From: Ga0077555 sp031367895
GTDB lineage: Bacteria > Pseudomonadota > Alphaproteobacteria > Rhizobiales > Hyphomicrobiaceae
Assembly (NCBI GenBank): GCA_031367895.1
Contig: JANLQP010000378.1
Span: 1 to 26,354 of the forward strand
Direction: 5' to 3'
DNA: 26,354 nucleotides
The notes beneath the pieces are model-generated. The model searched no databases, had not been told where the DNA came from, and saw nothing but the letters and a program-made list of their open reading frames with translations. This document shows, in pieces, positions 1 through 7,375 of this stretch. The translations under genes were made by a program, and so were the position numbers. The stretch's first letter is position 1, and every line of letters starts with the position of its first letter.

Positions 1-679
1 GGAGTCCGACCATCGGCGCCAGATGCATATTCGCGTTGCCGGCGGCGAGCACGATCTTGCCCGCGCGCACCTCACCCTTCGGCGTCACAAGCGCGAACAT
101 GCCGTCCCGCATCTCGATCGCGTCGACCTTGTGGCTCGGCAGGTAGTGCGCGCCCTGCTGCTTCAACGCGATGTGGAATGCACGCAGCAGCTGCTGCGAA
201 TTGACGTGGCCGTCGAGCGGGCAATAGCTGCCGCCGACCACGTCAGGCCCGATGTCGGGCAACATGCGGCGGATCTCGGCGGCGCCGAGCATCTTCGTCT
301 CGTAATCGACAATGCCCGGCTGATTGTGCAGACGGCGCAGTTGCAGCTCCCGCGCCTCCATCTCGCGCTCCGAGAGCGCCAGATGGAAGCCGCCCGGCCG
401 CTCGAACGAGACATCGATGCCGGTTTCTTGCGTCAACTCGCGCGCGAACGCGGCGTAGGCGTTTGACGAACGGATCGTCCAGCCGGCGTACTCGGGCATG
501 CCGAGCCCCTTCGACTGCACCCAGACCAGCGCGAAGTTGCCGCGTGAGGCGCGCGTCGCCCGGTCGCCCTCGTCGAGCACGGCAACGCGTTGCCCGATAC
601 GCGCCAAGCCATAGGCAATCGCCGAGCCAAGCAGCCCGCCGCCGACCACGGCGATGTCGTATTCAGGAACTGTGGGCAT
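1..679 (-). CDS. FAD-dependent oxidoreductase, DAO (glycine oxidase/DadA) family, partial
   Basis: This is the N-terminal 226 residues of a flavoprotein; the rest lies beyond the left window edge. The start is the ATG at 679, preceded by GAGGA at a good ribosome-binding distance. The protein opens with a Rossmann FAD-binding motif (VVGGGLLGSAIA, about residues 10-21) and the acidic end of the second strand (VAVLDEG), as in D-amino-acid dehydrogenase, glycine oxidase and sarcosine oxidase enzymes. It continues with a substrate-domain stretch (GGFHLALSERE) and the second FAD segment (GKIVLAAGNANMHLAP) near the cut. The family oxidises the C-N bond of amino acids or amines and passes electrons to FAD. 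The substrate cannot be told from this half. It is transcribed away from nadD, with a repeat-rich gap between. Family call secure; exact function unknown. Confidence 0.85.
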   Translation of the reverse strand, partial: MPTVPEYDIAVVGGGLLGSAIAYGLARIGQRVAVLDEGDRATRASRGNFALVWVQSKGLGMPEYAGWTIRSSNAYAAFARELTQETGIDVSFERPGGFHLALSEREMEARELQLRRLHNQPGIVDYETKMLGAAEIRRMLPDIGPDVVGGSYCPLDGHVNSQQLLRAFHIALKQQGAHYLPSHKVDAIEMRDGMFALVTPKGEVRAGKIVLAAGNANMHLAPMVGL

Positions 680-741
680 CGGGGTTCCTCAAGGTGAGCG
701 AGGCAGACGTTCGCGATACGTGCAAGCCTACGATTTTCCGG

Positions 742-972
742 GTGTCATCCTCGGGCTTGTCCCGGATCTTGTGTTATGCTGATAATTGACCGATTTAAAC
801 CGGACAGCCGTGGGCTTGTCCCGGCCATCCATCGGGCAATGAGTCCGGCGACGCGAGCCTGCTGCAGAGTTACAGCGAATAACAGCGCTTGTATCTGCGG
901 CGCCTCGTGCCGAAGACCCGCCACCCGCACGAGGGGTTCTGGGGACACGCCGGACAAGGCCTGGAATGACAC
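742..972. repeat. Alphaproteobacterial GGGCTTGTCCCGG intergenic repeat, degenerate composite
   Basis: This gap between the oxidoreductase and nadD is built of repeat remnants. GGGCTTGTCCCGG occurs at 753-765 and again in the same direction at 812-824. The 21 bases at 742-762 recur inverted at 952-972 with 17 of 21 matching, so the segment is a large imperfect inverted repeat. Inside it CCTCGTGC (903-910) pairs perfectly with GCACGAGG (927-934). The reverse strand of the second copy reads MAGTSP, the hallmark of an intergenic repeat common in Hyphomicrobiales. No convincing gene lies between 680 and 1011. Its role is unknown; it is probably a decayed copy of a mobile palindromic element. Confidence 0.6.
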
Positions 973-1011
973 CTGTGGGTGTGAAGCAGCAGTTGAGGCA
1001 TCGCGAGAGTG

Positions 1012-1653
1012 ATGTACAAATCCGCCCCCATCCGGTTCGGCTCGCTGCGGGCGAAGCTACCGTTGGCGATGCCCGGCCAGCGCATCGGCCTGCTCGGCGG
1101 CTCCTTCAATCCGCCGCACGCCGCGCATCGGCTGATCAGCCAAATCGCGCTCCGCCGGTTGGGCCTGGATCGGGTCTGGTGGATCGTGACACCGGGTAAC
1201 CCGCTGAAATCGCCGGGCGAACTGTTGCCGCTGGGTGAACGTCTGGAGCGGGCGAACGCCATCAAGCAAGACAGCCGTATCACGGTGACCGCCTTCGAGA
1301 CCGGTCTCGCGAGCCCGTTCACGGCCGGAACGCTCGGCTTCCTGAAGCTCCGGTACCCCGCCGTTCGCTTTGTCTGGTTAATGGGCGGCGATTGCCTTGG
1401 CCAGTTCCATCGCTGGCGGCAGTGGCGGGATATCTTTCAACTCCTACCGGTGGCTGTCATCGACCGGCCCGGCTGGCATCTCCAAGGCCTTGCTGCACCG
1501 GCGGCGCGGGCGTTCTCCGGTTACCGGCTGCCCGAGCAAAAGGCCCGAGCCCTGGCCTTCGAACCGGCGCCCGCATGGACGCTGCTCACGGGTCCGCTAA
1601 TGCCGCTGTCGTCGACCGCGATTCGCGCGAGAGCACGGGGGACACACCGATGA
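1012..1653 (+). CDS. nadD: Nicotinate-nucleotide adenylyltransferase
   Basis: Adenylates nicotinate mononucleotide with ATP to give deamido-NAD, the penultimate step of NAD synthesis, in the cytoplasm. The 213-residue protein carries the nucleotidyltransferase signature GGSFNPPHAAH near residues 26-36, the segment WWIVTPGNPLK, and the closing PLSSTAIRAR motif, which corresponds to the family ISSTxIR. Length is normal. The ATG at 1012 directly follows an in-frame GTG at 1009; a later ATG at 1069 would start closer to the conserved core, but alphaproteobacterial NadD proteins often carry a short N-terminal lead such as this one. It is followed by rsfS and rlmH on the same strand, a conserved order. 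Its stop overlaps (ATGA) the start of a 48-codon reading frame of doubtful status. Confidence 0.95.
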   Translation: MYKSAPIRFGSLRAKLPLAMPGQRIGLLGGSFNPPHAAHRLISQIALRRLGLDRVWWIVTPGNPLKSPGELLPLGERLERANAIKQDSRITVTAFETGLASPFTAGTLGFLKLRYPAVRFVWLMGGDCLGQFHRWRQWRDIFQLLPVAVIDRPGWHLQGLAAPAARAFSGYRLPEQKARALAFEPAPAWTLLTGPLMPLSSTAIRARARGTHR

Positions 1654-1796
1654 AATTTTTCGAGGCCCTTGAAATGACAGGGTCACTCAGCCTATCTTCC
1701 GTCTTGGACCGACAGGAATCCGGTCCGGTAACCGCCTGGCGCCAAGGATATGGCTGGGCTCAGAGCCTCGAGGGCAGACCCAGCAGATGGGTTTAG
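1650..1796 (+). CDS. Possible 48-residue ORF coupled to nadD
   Basis: A short frame begins at the ATG at 1650, sharing four bases (ATGA) with the nadD stop, and ends at TAG 1794-1796. A GGGGG run lies a few bases upstream and could act as a ribosome-binding site. The predicted product (MKFFEALEMTG at the start) has no domain, signal peptide or membrane segment that I recognise. The overlap is the only positive sign. The frame could equally be non-coding spacer between nadD and rsfS. Confidence 0.2.
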   Translation: MKFFEALEMTGSLSLSSVLDRQESGPVTAWRQGYGWAQSLEGRPSRWV

Positions 1797-1821
1797 TGCA
1801 CACAAGGACACTCACCGACCG

Positions 1822-2232
1822 ATGAGAACCGCAACGGAGGCGGCTCGCAAGAGCGCGCCTCAAGCCGAGGCCATGTCAGAGGGACAGTCCTCGCAATCGC
1901 TCCTGGATCAGATCACGACTTGGCTGGACGAGGCCAAGGCCGAAGAAATTGTGACGATCGATCTCAAGGGCAAGTCGTCCATGGGCGACTTCATGGTGAT
2001 CGCAAGCGGCCGGACTGACCGGCATGTTGGCGCGGTCGCCGACCAACTCGCAGAGAAATTGAAGGCGGAGGGCCAGACGCGCGTGCGCGTCGAGGGGCAG
2101 CCCCAGTGCGACTGGGTGCTGATCGACGCCGGCGAGGTCATCGTGCATGTGTTCCGGCCCGAGGTGCGCGAGTTCTACAACCTCGAAAAGCTCTGGACGC
2201 CGGATCGGACACCGGACGCGACGGCGCATTGA
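1822..2232 (+). CDS. rsfS: Ribosomal silencing factor RsfS
   Basis: Binds ribosomal protein L14 on the large subunit and blocks joining with the small subunit, lowering translation under starvation. The 136-residue product covers the whole Iojap/RsfS domain: AEEIVTIDLKGKSSMGDFMVIASG, followed by HVGAVADQLAEKLK and the typical ending CDWVLIDAGEVIVHVF with REFYNLEKLW. Two starts are possible: ATG 1822 (AAGGAC lies about 14 bases upstream) and ATG 1873, which would remove 17 poorly conserved residues. I use 1822. It sits between nadD and rlmH, the usual alphaproteobacterial arrangement. Identity is secure; only the start is uncertain. Confidence 0.93.
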   Translation: MRTATEAARKSAPQAEAMSEGQSSQSLLDQITTWLDEAKAEEIVTIDLKGKSSMGDFMVIASGRTDRHVGAVADQLAEKLKAEGQTRVRVEGQPQCDWVLIDAGEVIVHVFRPEVREFYNLEKLWTPDRTPDATAH

Positions 2233-2257
2233 GACGACAAATACAGACAGCAGCTTC

Positions 2258-2283
2258 GGGGTCAGACTCATGGGTCTGACCCC
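2258..2283. repeat. GGGGTCAGAC inverted repeat, dispersed palindrome
   Basis: GGGGTCAGAC (2258-2267) and GTCTGACCCC (2274-2283) form a perfect 10-bp stem with loop TCATGG, in the 103-bp gap between rsfS and rlmH. The same GTCTGACCC core recurs several times at 25612-25698, so this is a dispersed family rather than a chance palindrome. No T-run follows on either strand, so it is not an ordinary intrinsic terminator. REP-like elements with this kind of core are known from other proteobacteria; no associated transposase is visible here. Confidence 0.7.
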
Positions 2284-2335
2284 ATTTCGATTCGTGTTCC
2301 AATTGCCACGATGACAACCGGACGGACCAAGCGGC

Positions 2336-2815
2336 ATGCGCATCACCATTGCAGCCGTCGGCCGCCTCAAGGACGATGCCGAGCGCGTGCTGGTCGACCG
2401 TTATGTCAAGCGCCTCGCGTCGGCCAAAGCCATCGGTTTCGGCCCGATCGACGAGCACGAGACACCCGAATCGCGGCGCCCGACTGCGCCTGAACGCCAG
2501 GCCGAGGAAGCCCAACGGCTCCTCAGGAGTGCTGTTGACGCCGACCTCGTTATCGCCCTCGACGAGCGCGGCAAGGCGCTTTCCAGTGCCGCCTTCGCGC
2601 AATGGCTGGGTGCCCGCCGCGATGCTGGCCGCCGGCACGCGGCGTTCCTGATCGGCGGCGCAGATGGCCATGGCGAAGCCGTGCGCAAGGCCGCGCATTC
2701 GACGCTCTCGCTCGGGGCCATGACGCTGCCGCATGGGCTCGCCCGCGCCGTGTTGGCCGAGCAGATCTACCGCGCCGCGACGATCCTCTCGGGCCACCCA
2801 TACCATCGCGCGTGA
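2336..2815 (+). CDS. rlmH: 23S rRNA (pseudouridine1915-N3)-methyltransferase
   Basis: A SPOUT-class methyltransferase that uses S-adenosylmethionine to methylate N3 of pseudouridine 1915 in helix 69 of 23S rRNA in assembled ribosomes. The 159-residue protein has the full family length and motifs: start MRITIAAVGRLK, LDERGK near residue 80, AFLIGGADGHG (the knot-forming SAM loop), LSLGAMTLPHGLAR, and the closing EQIYRA with HPYHR, which matches the conserved C-terminus placed at the active site. The start ATG 2336 gives the standard N-terminus. It is separated from rsfS by a 103-bp gap holding a GGGGTCAGAC hairpin, so the two may not be co-transcribed without effect. Confidence 0.96.
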   Translation: MRITIAAVGRLKDDAERVLVDRYVKRLASAKAIGFGPIDEHETPESRRPTAPERQAEEAQRLLRSAVDADLVIALDERGKALSSAAFAQWLGARRDAGRRHAAFLIGGADGHGEAVRKAAHSTLSLGAMTLPHGLARAVLAEQIYRAATILSGHPYHRA

Positions 2816-2905
2816 GCGCTACCGCCGTGACGCCTTGCAATCCCGCGCTTGGAAGGCGCCGCGAATTCCGGCATGGTCCGGCACCTCTCACGCCGGACGG
2901 TCCAG

Positions 2906-3811
2906 ATGCGCCTCAAATTTCACACCCTCGACGTCTTCACGACGCAGCGCTTCGGCGGCAATCCGCTCGCGGTCGTGCTCGCCGCCGACGGGCTCGATGA
3001 CGCCCGCATGCAGGCGATCGCACGCGAGTTCAACCTGTCGGAAACCGTGTTCGTGATGAAGCCGCAGAATCCGGCGCATTCGGCGCGCGTGCGGATTTTC
3101 ACGCCGGCAGCCGAGATCCCATTCGCCGGCCATCCAACGGTCGGTACGGCGGCGCTGCTGGCGGAAATGCGGGCGCCCGGCCTCGGCGGCAGCCAGGACG
3201 CCATCGTCGCGCTCGAGGAAACGATCGGCACCGTGCGCGTCGGCGTTCGCCTGCGCAGTGGTCAGGCCGCGTTCGCAGAGTTCGATGCGCCGCGCTTGCC
3301 CGAGGACCTGGGGTCCGTGCCGGCCGTCGATGACCTCGCGGCAGCGTTGGGTCTGATCCCGAGCGAACTCAGCTTCGAGAACCACAAGCCGACGCGGTAC
3401 TCGGCCGGCATGCCCTATACATTTGTGCCCGTCCGGACCCGCGACGCCATCGCCCGCGCCCGTGCCGTGATCGGCAGCTGGGGCCGCGCTTTCAGCGGCA
3501 ATCCGGCAGCCTATGTCTATTGCCGCGAGACGGTGCACAACACCTCGCAGTTCCACGCCCGCATGTTCGCGCCGGGCATGGGCGTCACCGAGGACCCGGC
3601 GACCGGCTCGGCGGCGGCAGCGTTTGCGGCGGTCATCCACCGCTTCGATGACCCGCAGGAGGGCGAGCACCGCTACGTCATCGAGCAGGGCTTCGAGATG
3701 GGCCGGCCGAGCCTGATCAACCTGTCGCTCGTCGTCGAAGGCGGAAAACTTGCCACGGCCCGCATCGGCGGCCACGCCGTGCGCGTCTCGGACGGCGAGA
3801 TCTGGGTTTGA
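2906..3811 (+). CDS. PhzF family isomerase/epimerase-like protein
   Basis: Member of the PhzF superfamily, which shares the diaminopimelate epimerase fold and includes the phenazine isomerase PhzF and many enzymes of unknown substrate. The 301-residue product shows the family pattern: LDVFTTQRFGGNPLAVV at the N-terminus, FNLSETVFV with the catalytic glutamate at residue 46, EIPFAGHPTVGTA, and TEDPATGSAAAA in the C-terminal half, then a closing EQGFEMGRPS. The start at ATG 2906 gives the standard N-terminus; an in-frame ATG at 2849 would add 19 unconserved residues. No phenazine genes are nearby, so a role in phenazine synthesis is not supported. The substrate is unknown. A 24-bp tandem repeat lies just downstream. 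Confidence 0.9.
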   Translation: MRLKFHTLDVFTTQRFGGNPLAVVLAADGLDDARMQAIAREFNLSETVFVMKPQNPAHSARVRIFTPAAEIPFAGHPTVGTAALLAEMRAPGLGGSQDAIVALEETIGTVRVGVRLRSGQAAFAEFDAPRLPEDLGSVPAVDDLAAALGLIPSELSFENHKPTRYSAGMPYTFVPVRTRDAIARARAVIGSWGRAFSGNPAAYVYCRETVHNTSQFHARMFAPGMGVTEDPATGSAAAAFAAVIHRFDDPQEGEHRYVIEQGFEMGRPSLINLSLVVEGGKLATARIGGHAVRVSDGEIWV

Positions 3812-3900
3812 GGGCTGGCCCGTTTCGGTGTTGCGGACGCGGACCGCGACTGCACGAACCGGTGCGGCGCACGTCCCCGCTCCCCGTGTCTGAACTCCAC

Positions 3901-4020
3901 GTCGCGCTGAAAGCGCGCCGGGCAGTCGCGCTGAAAGCGCGCCGGGGAGTCGTGCTGAAAGCGCGCCGGGGAGTCGTGCTGAAAGCGCGCCGGGCAGTCG
4001 TGCTGAATGCGCGCCGGGCA
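3901..4020. repeat. 24-bp tandem repeat, five units (minisatellite)
   Basis: Five units of exactly 24 bp lie head to tail: 3901-3924, 3925-3948, 3949-3972, 3973-3996 and 3997-4020. Each reads approximately GTCGYGCTGAAAGCGCGCCG followed by GGSA, with only one to three changes between units. Units 1 and 2 contain a perfect 6-bp hairpin, CGCGCT-GAA-AGCGCG; units 3 and 4 keep it with one G-T pair, and unit 5 breaks it. The array lies in the 256-bp gap between the convergent PhzF gene and the small membrane gene. There are no spacers, so it is not CRISPR. Because 24 is divisible by three, the array stays open in several frames, but no coding sign was found. Confidence 0.92.
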
Positions 4021-4067
4021 GGTCTCCTTTGCTCGTTGATCGACAGGGTTTCTGTAAAATCTCTCAA

Positions 4068-4553
4068 TCACCTCAGGGGCTCGCGTTGATCGAGCCACGG
4101 CGGGCGGCCAATGGCGGCCCACTGCGCCAAGGTCGGCACGACCAGCCATTGCAGCAGCGGGGCGAGGCCCGTGCCAAGGACCGGCACGACGGGCATCAAG
4201 TCCGAGTAGGCCCAGCTTCTGCGCACGCCAACGTTCAGCCATTCGCTGTAGAACGTGTAGGCCACGCCAATCACAAGACTCGCCGCAAAGACGCGGACAA
4301 CACCGGTGCTGGGCCATGACGCCCGGGCGAACAATGCCAAGGCCACAAGCAGGGACAAGCCGGCGATCATGGCGTCTCCGAGAGTGCAATGAAGGACTGA
4401 GAATGCCTGTTGCCGAAGAGTGCCCGTTGCCCACACTGTGTAGAGCGGTAGCTGCACGGCCTCCCAGATCAAGTGCGCGACGATCGACACGCCGAGATAG
4501 CGACGGAGTGCCTGAGGCCAATCGATCGATGCTATCTGACGGTGCATCGGCAT
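4068..4553 (-). CDS. Small four-TM membrane protein in the copper operon
   Basis: The gene starts only 4 bases after the copA stop, on the same strand, so it is almost certainly its operon partner. The 161-residue product has about four hydrophobic helices (near residues 18-38, 58-78, 85-104 and 119-146) and no signal peptide. Polar residues sit in or beside the helices: H27, E31, H55, C56, D60 and E104, which might bind metal, but that is inference. I do not recognise a named family. Its position suggests a part in copper export or tolerance, or a membrane component co-expressed with the ATPase. The gene ends just before the 24-bp repeat array. Confidence 0.75.
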   Translation of the reverse strand: MPMHRQIASIDWPQALRRYLGVSIVAHLIWEAVQLPLYTVWATGTLRQQAFSVLHCTLGDAMIAGLSLLVALALFARASWPSTGVVRVFAASLVIGVAYTFYSEWLNVGVRRSWAYSDLMPVVPVLGTGLAPLLQWLVVPTLAQWAAIGRPPWLDQREPLR

Positions 4554-4557
4554 GGCG

Positions 4558-6912
4558 CTAAAGTTTCACACGGTTGAGCCGAAGTGCATTGCCGATGACG
4601 CTGACCGAGGATAGGGCCATCGCCGCCGCCGCGATGATCGGCGAGAGCAGAACGCCGAGCAGCGGATAGAGCACGCCGGCCGCAATCGGAATGCCCGCTG
4701 CATTGTAAATGAAGGCGAAGAACAAGTTCTGACGGATGTTGGACATGGTCGCTGCCGAGAGATGTCGTGCCCGCACGATGCCGTTGAGATCGCCCTTGAG
4801 CAGTGTCACGCCGGCACTCTCCATCGCGACGTCCGTGCCTGTACCCATGGCAATGCCGACATCGGCTGCAGCCAGCGCCGGTGCGTCATTGACGCCGTCA
4901 CCGGCCATGGCAACCACACGCCCTTGAGCGCGGAACCGTTCGACGACCTTGCTTTTGTCCTCCGGGAGTACTTCAGCTTCGACGTCCGTGATCCCGAGCT
5001 TGGCCGCTACCGCCTTCGCCGTGGTGGCATTGTCGCCCGTCAGCATGACGACGCGGATGCCGGCCGCTTGCAAGGCCGCTATGGCTGACGGAGTAGTGGC
5101 TTTGATCGGATCGGCAATCGCGATGATGCCGGCGCCCTTCCCGTCGATCGCAACGAAGATCGCCGTCGCGCCTTCCTTGCGCATGTCATCGGCCGCAGGC
5201 GCCAGACTTGCCATGTCGATTCCGGCCTCGGTCATGATCCGCTGGTTGCCGATAACCAGCTTGCGGCCTTCTACGGAACCAGTGACACCTTTACCGACGG
5301 GGGAGTCGAAATTCTCGACCGAGGCAAGTGAAAGTCCCCGGTCTTTGGCCGACCGAACGATGGCAGCTGCTAAGGGATGCTCGCTGCTCAGCTCCAGGCT
5401 CGCGGTCAGCCGCAACAAATCGACCTCGGTGATGCCATTCGCAGTTTTGATTGCAACGACACTGGGCTTGCCCTCCGTGAGCGTGCCGGTCTTGTCGACC
5501 ACCAAAGTGTCGACCTTCTCCATACGTTCGAGTGCCTCGGCACTCTTGATCAGAACACCGGATTGCGCACCACGGCCGACGCCGACCATGATCGACATCG
5601 GCGTGGCGAGCCCGAGTGCGCACGGGCAGGCGATGATGAGGACAGAGACCGCCGCGATCAGGCCAAAGGTGAAGCGGGGCTCGGGTCCCCAGACTGACCA
5701 GACGATAAACGCCAGGGCCGCCGCACCGATGACGGCTGGCACAAACCACGCCGAGACCTGGTCCGCCAACCTCTGGATGGGTGCCCGGCTGCGCTGTGCT
5801 TGGGCAACCATCTGTACGATCTGGGCGAGCACCGTGTCGCGGCCGACTTTGTCGGCGCGCATGATGAAGCCGCCGGACTGGTTCATTGTGCCACCAATAA
5901 CCTTGTCGCCGACGCTCTTGGTCACGGGCATGGATTCTCCCGTCACGAGAGACTCGTCGATCGCGCTGCGGCCTTCGAGGATTGCGCCGTCGAGGGCAAC
6001 CCTCTCGCCGGGACGTACGCGCAACTTGTCGCCCACGACCACCTGATCAAGGCTGACATCCTCATCCGTGCCGTCTGGCTTGATGCGGCGTGCCATTTTC
6101 GGGGACAGATCGAGGAGGGCGCGAATGGCGCCACTCGTTTGCTCGCGGGCTCGCAGCTCCAGAACCTGTCCCAGAAGCACGAGCACCGTGATGACAGCGG
6201 CGGCCTCGAAATAGACCGCGACCGAACCGTCATGGCCCCGCATTGCCGCCGGGAATGCGTTTGGCAGCAGCGTCCCGACGATGCTGTAGACCCACGCGAC
6301 GCCGGTCCCCATGGCGATCAGCGTGAACATGTTGAGCTTGAGTGTCTCGAGCGAGGTCCAGGCTCGATCGAAGAAAGGCCAGCCGGCCCACAAGACGACC
6401 GGTGTCGCCAGGACCAGCTGAATCCAGTTCGATGTCTGCTGGCCAACCCATTGGTGCAGATTGAAAAGGTGTCCACCCATTTCGAGCGCGAACACCGGAA
6501 TGGTCACGACGAGAGCGATCCAGAACCGCCGCGTCATGTCGGCAAGCTCAGGATTGGGTGGCGCATCGGCGGACACGACCTCCGGCTCGAGCGCCATGCC
6601 GCAGATGGGACACGAGCCCGGCCCCTCTTGCCGAATCTCGGGATGCATCGGGCAGGTGTAGATCGTCCCCGCCACCACGGGAGCAGCCGGCTTGCTCTTG
6701 GCCGCGAGGTACTTCGCCGGGTCAGCGATGAACTTCTCACGGCATTTGCCTGAGCAGAAGTAATAGGGCCGCCCATCATGGGTATGCCGGTGCTTCGCTG
6801 TGTGCGGGTCGACCGTCATGCCGCAAACGGGATCTTTCGCGGTATTTTTGGAGGGCACGGACCCGCCACCGTGCGTGTCCGGTGAGGGGTCGTGGGTTCC
6901 GTGCGCTGCCAT
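4558..6912 (-). CDS. copA: Copper-translocating P1B-type ATPase
   Basis: ATP-driven export of Cu(I) (possibly Ag(I)) across the inner membrane. The 784-residue protein carries every catalytic motif: TGES at 324-327 (actuator domain), the ion-path CPC at 429-431, the phosphorylated D473 in DKTGT, the nucleotide-binding HP at 512-513, and GDGVNDAP at 671-678. YN (736-737) and MALSS (765-769) in the last helices mark the Cu(I)-selective P1B-1 class. The N-terminus lacks the usual CxxC HMA domains. It has instead a YHS-type domain (DPVCGMTV to about residue 70, with CSGKC) and a heavy-metal-binding module with CPMHP (87-91) and CPIC (101-104). It is divergent from csoR, with the operator between them, and a small membrane gene follows 4 bases downstream. 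Confidence 0.96.
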   Translation of the reverse strand: MAAHGTHDPSPDTHGGGSVPSKNTAKDPVCGMTVDPHTAKHRHTHDGRPYYFCSGKCREKFIADPAKYLAAKSKPAAPVVAGTIYTCPMHPEIRQEGPGSCPICGMALEPEVVSADAPPNPELADMTRRFWIALVVTIPVFALEMGGHLFNLHQWVGQQTSNWIQLVLATPVVLWAGWPFFDRAWTSLETLKLNMFTLIAMGTGVAWVYSIVGTLLPNAFPAAMRGHDGSVAVYFEAAAVITVLVLLGQVLELRAREQTSGAIRALLDLSPKMARRIKPDGTDEDVSLDQVVVGDKLRVRPGERVALDGAILEGRSAIDESLVTGESMPVTKSVGDKVIGGTMNQSGGFIMRADKVGRDTVLAQIVQMVAQAQRSRAPIQRLADQVSAWFVPAVIGAAALAFIVWSVWGPEPRFTFGLIAAVSVLIIACPCALGLATPMSIMVGVGRGAQSGVLIKSAEALERMEKVDTLVVDKTGTLTEGKPSVVAIKTANGITEVDLLRLTASLELSSEHPLAAAIVRSAKDRGLSLASVENFDSPVGKGVTGSVEGRKLVIGNQRIMTEAGIDMASLAPAADDMRKEGATAIFVAIDGKGAGIIAIADPIKATTPSAIAALQAAGIRVVMLTGDNATTAKAVAAKLGITDVEAEVLPEDKSKVVERFRAQGRVVAMAGDGVNDAPALAAADVGIAMGTGTDVAMESAGVTLLKGDLNGIVRARHLSAATMSNIRQNLFFAFIYNAAGIPIAAGVLYPLLGVLLSPIIAAAAMALSSVSVIGNALRLNRVKL

Positions 6913-6951
6913 AATAACCTGCCTAGTTCTATCGGGCAGTCACTGTGCCCT

Positions 6952-6999
6952 TACCGGTGGGGGGTATCAGTTGACATGTATACCCTGTAGGGGTATCCG
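6952..6999. promoter_or_regulatory. Divergent copA/csoR promoters with CsoR-type operator
   Basis: The 93-bp space between copA and csoR holds the inverted repeat ATACCC-TGTAG-GGGTAT (6980-6996), a G/C-tract palindrome of the form bound by CsoR repressors. For csoR, TTGACA at 6971-6976 is spaced 17 bp from TATCCG at 6994-6999, so the operator lies between -35 and -10. For copA, TTGACG read on the minus strand at 7003-6998 precedes TATACA (6982-6977, spacing 15) or TACATG (spacing 17), again with the operator inside. A second GC-rich site at 6952-6968 (TACC, then GGGGGGTATC) may be an extra half-site. Binding would silence both genes until Cu(I) releases the repressor. Confidence 0.72.
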
Positions 7000-7005
7000 T
7001 CAAGG

Positions 7006-7281
7006 ATGGCCAAATATGCAAAAGCTTCCTCATTGAAACGCCTGAGCCGTATCGAGGGCCAGGTTCGAGGCCTCGCCCGGATGATCGTGGAAGACCGCTA
7101 TTGCATCGACATCATCACGCAGATCGCGGCGGTGCGTGCAGCGCTGAGACGGGTCGAGGAAGAAATACTGCATGACCACATTGCCCACTGCGTCGAGCAC
7201 GCCATTGTCAGTGGCGACGCGGCGGAGCAAAGGCGCAAGATTGCCGAACTGATAGAGGCATTAGGCCGGACCGCGCGGTGA
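7006..7281 (+). CDS. csoR: Copper-sensing transcriptional repressor CsoR
   Basis: A 91-residue all-helical repressor of the CsoR/RcnR family that leaves its operator on binding Cu(I). The copper ligands of the family (Cys, His, Cys) are at C33, H58 and C62, with spacings of 25 and 29 residues, exactly those of C36, H61 and C65 in Mycobacterium tuberculosis CsoR. The conserved second-shell tyrosine precedes the first cysteine (Y32). The N-terminus LKRLSRIEGQVRGL is the family DNA-binding helix. The start must be ATG 7006, as no other start codon lies before the conserved part. The transcript may be leaderless, since the predicted -10 box ends at 6999. It is divergent from copA. Confidence 0.94.
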   Translation: MAKYAKASSLKRLSRIEGQVRGLARMIVEDRYCIDIITQIAAVRAALRRVEEEILHDHIAHCVEHAIVSGDAAEQRRKIAELIEALGRTAR

Positions 7282-7375
7282 CTCTGATCAACGAAAAGCC
7301 GGTTGATCTATGCAAGGAGAGCAAACCAGCGCCGCTACGCCGTCCCTGGGATGCCGGCCGCCTCGCCCAGCATGG

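Noticed and set aside
3901..4020. Possible CRISPR array
   Set aside because: The 24-bp units abut with no unique spacers, and no cas gene is in the window.
3808..4089. Forward frame across the tandem repeat (VALKARR units)
   Set aside because: TTG start inside the PhzF end, no ribosome-binding site, and content is only the repeat.
3673..4521. Long reverse-strand frame of repeated RFQHDSPA units
   Set aside because: It results from the 24-bp array staying open in all frames divisible by three, and it overlaps the real PhzF and membrane genes.
5800..6753. 317-codon forward frame opposite copA
   Set aside because: It is antisense to a full-length copA with all catalytic motifs; His- and Arg-rich composition is typical of a shadow frame in GC-rich DNA.
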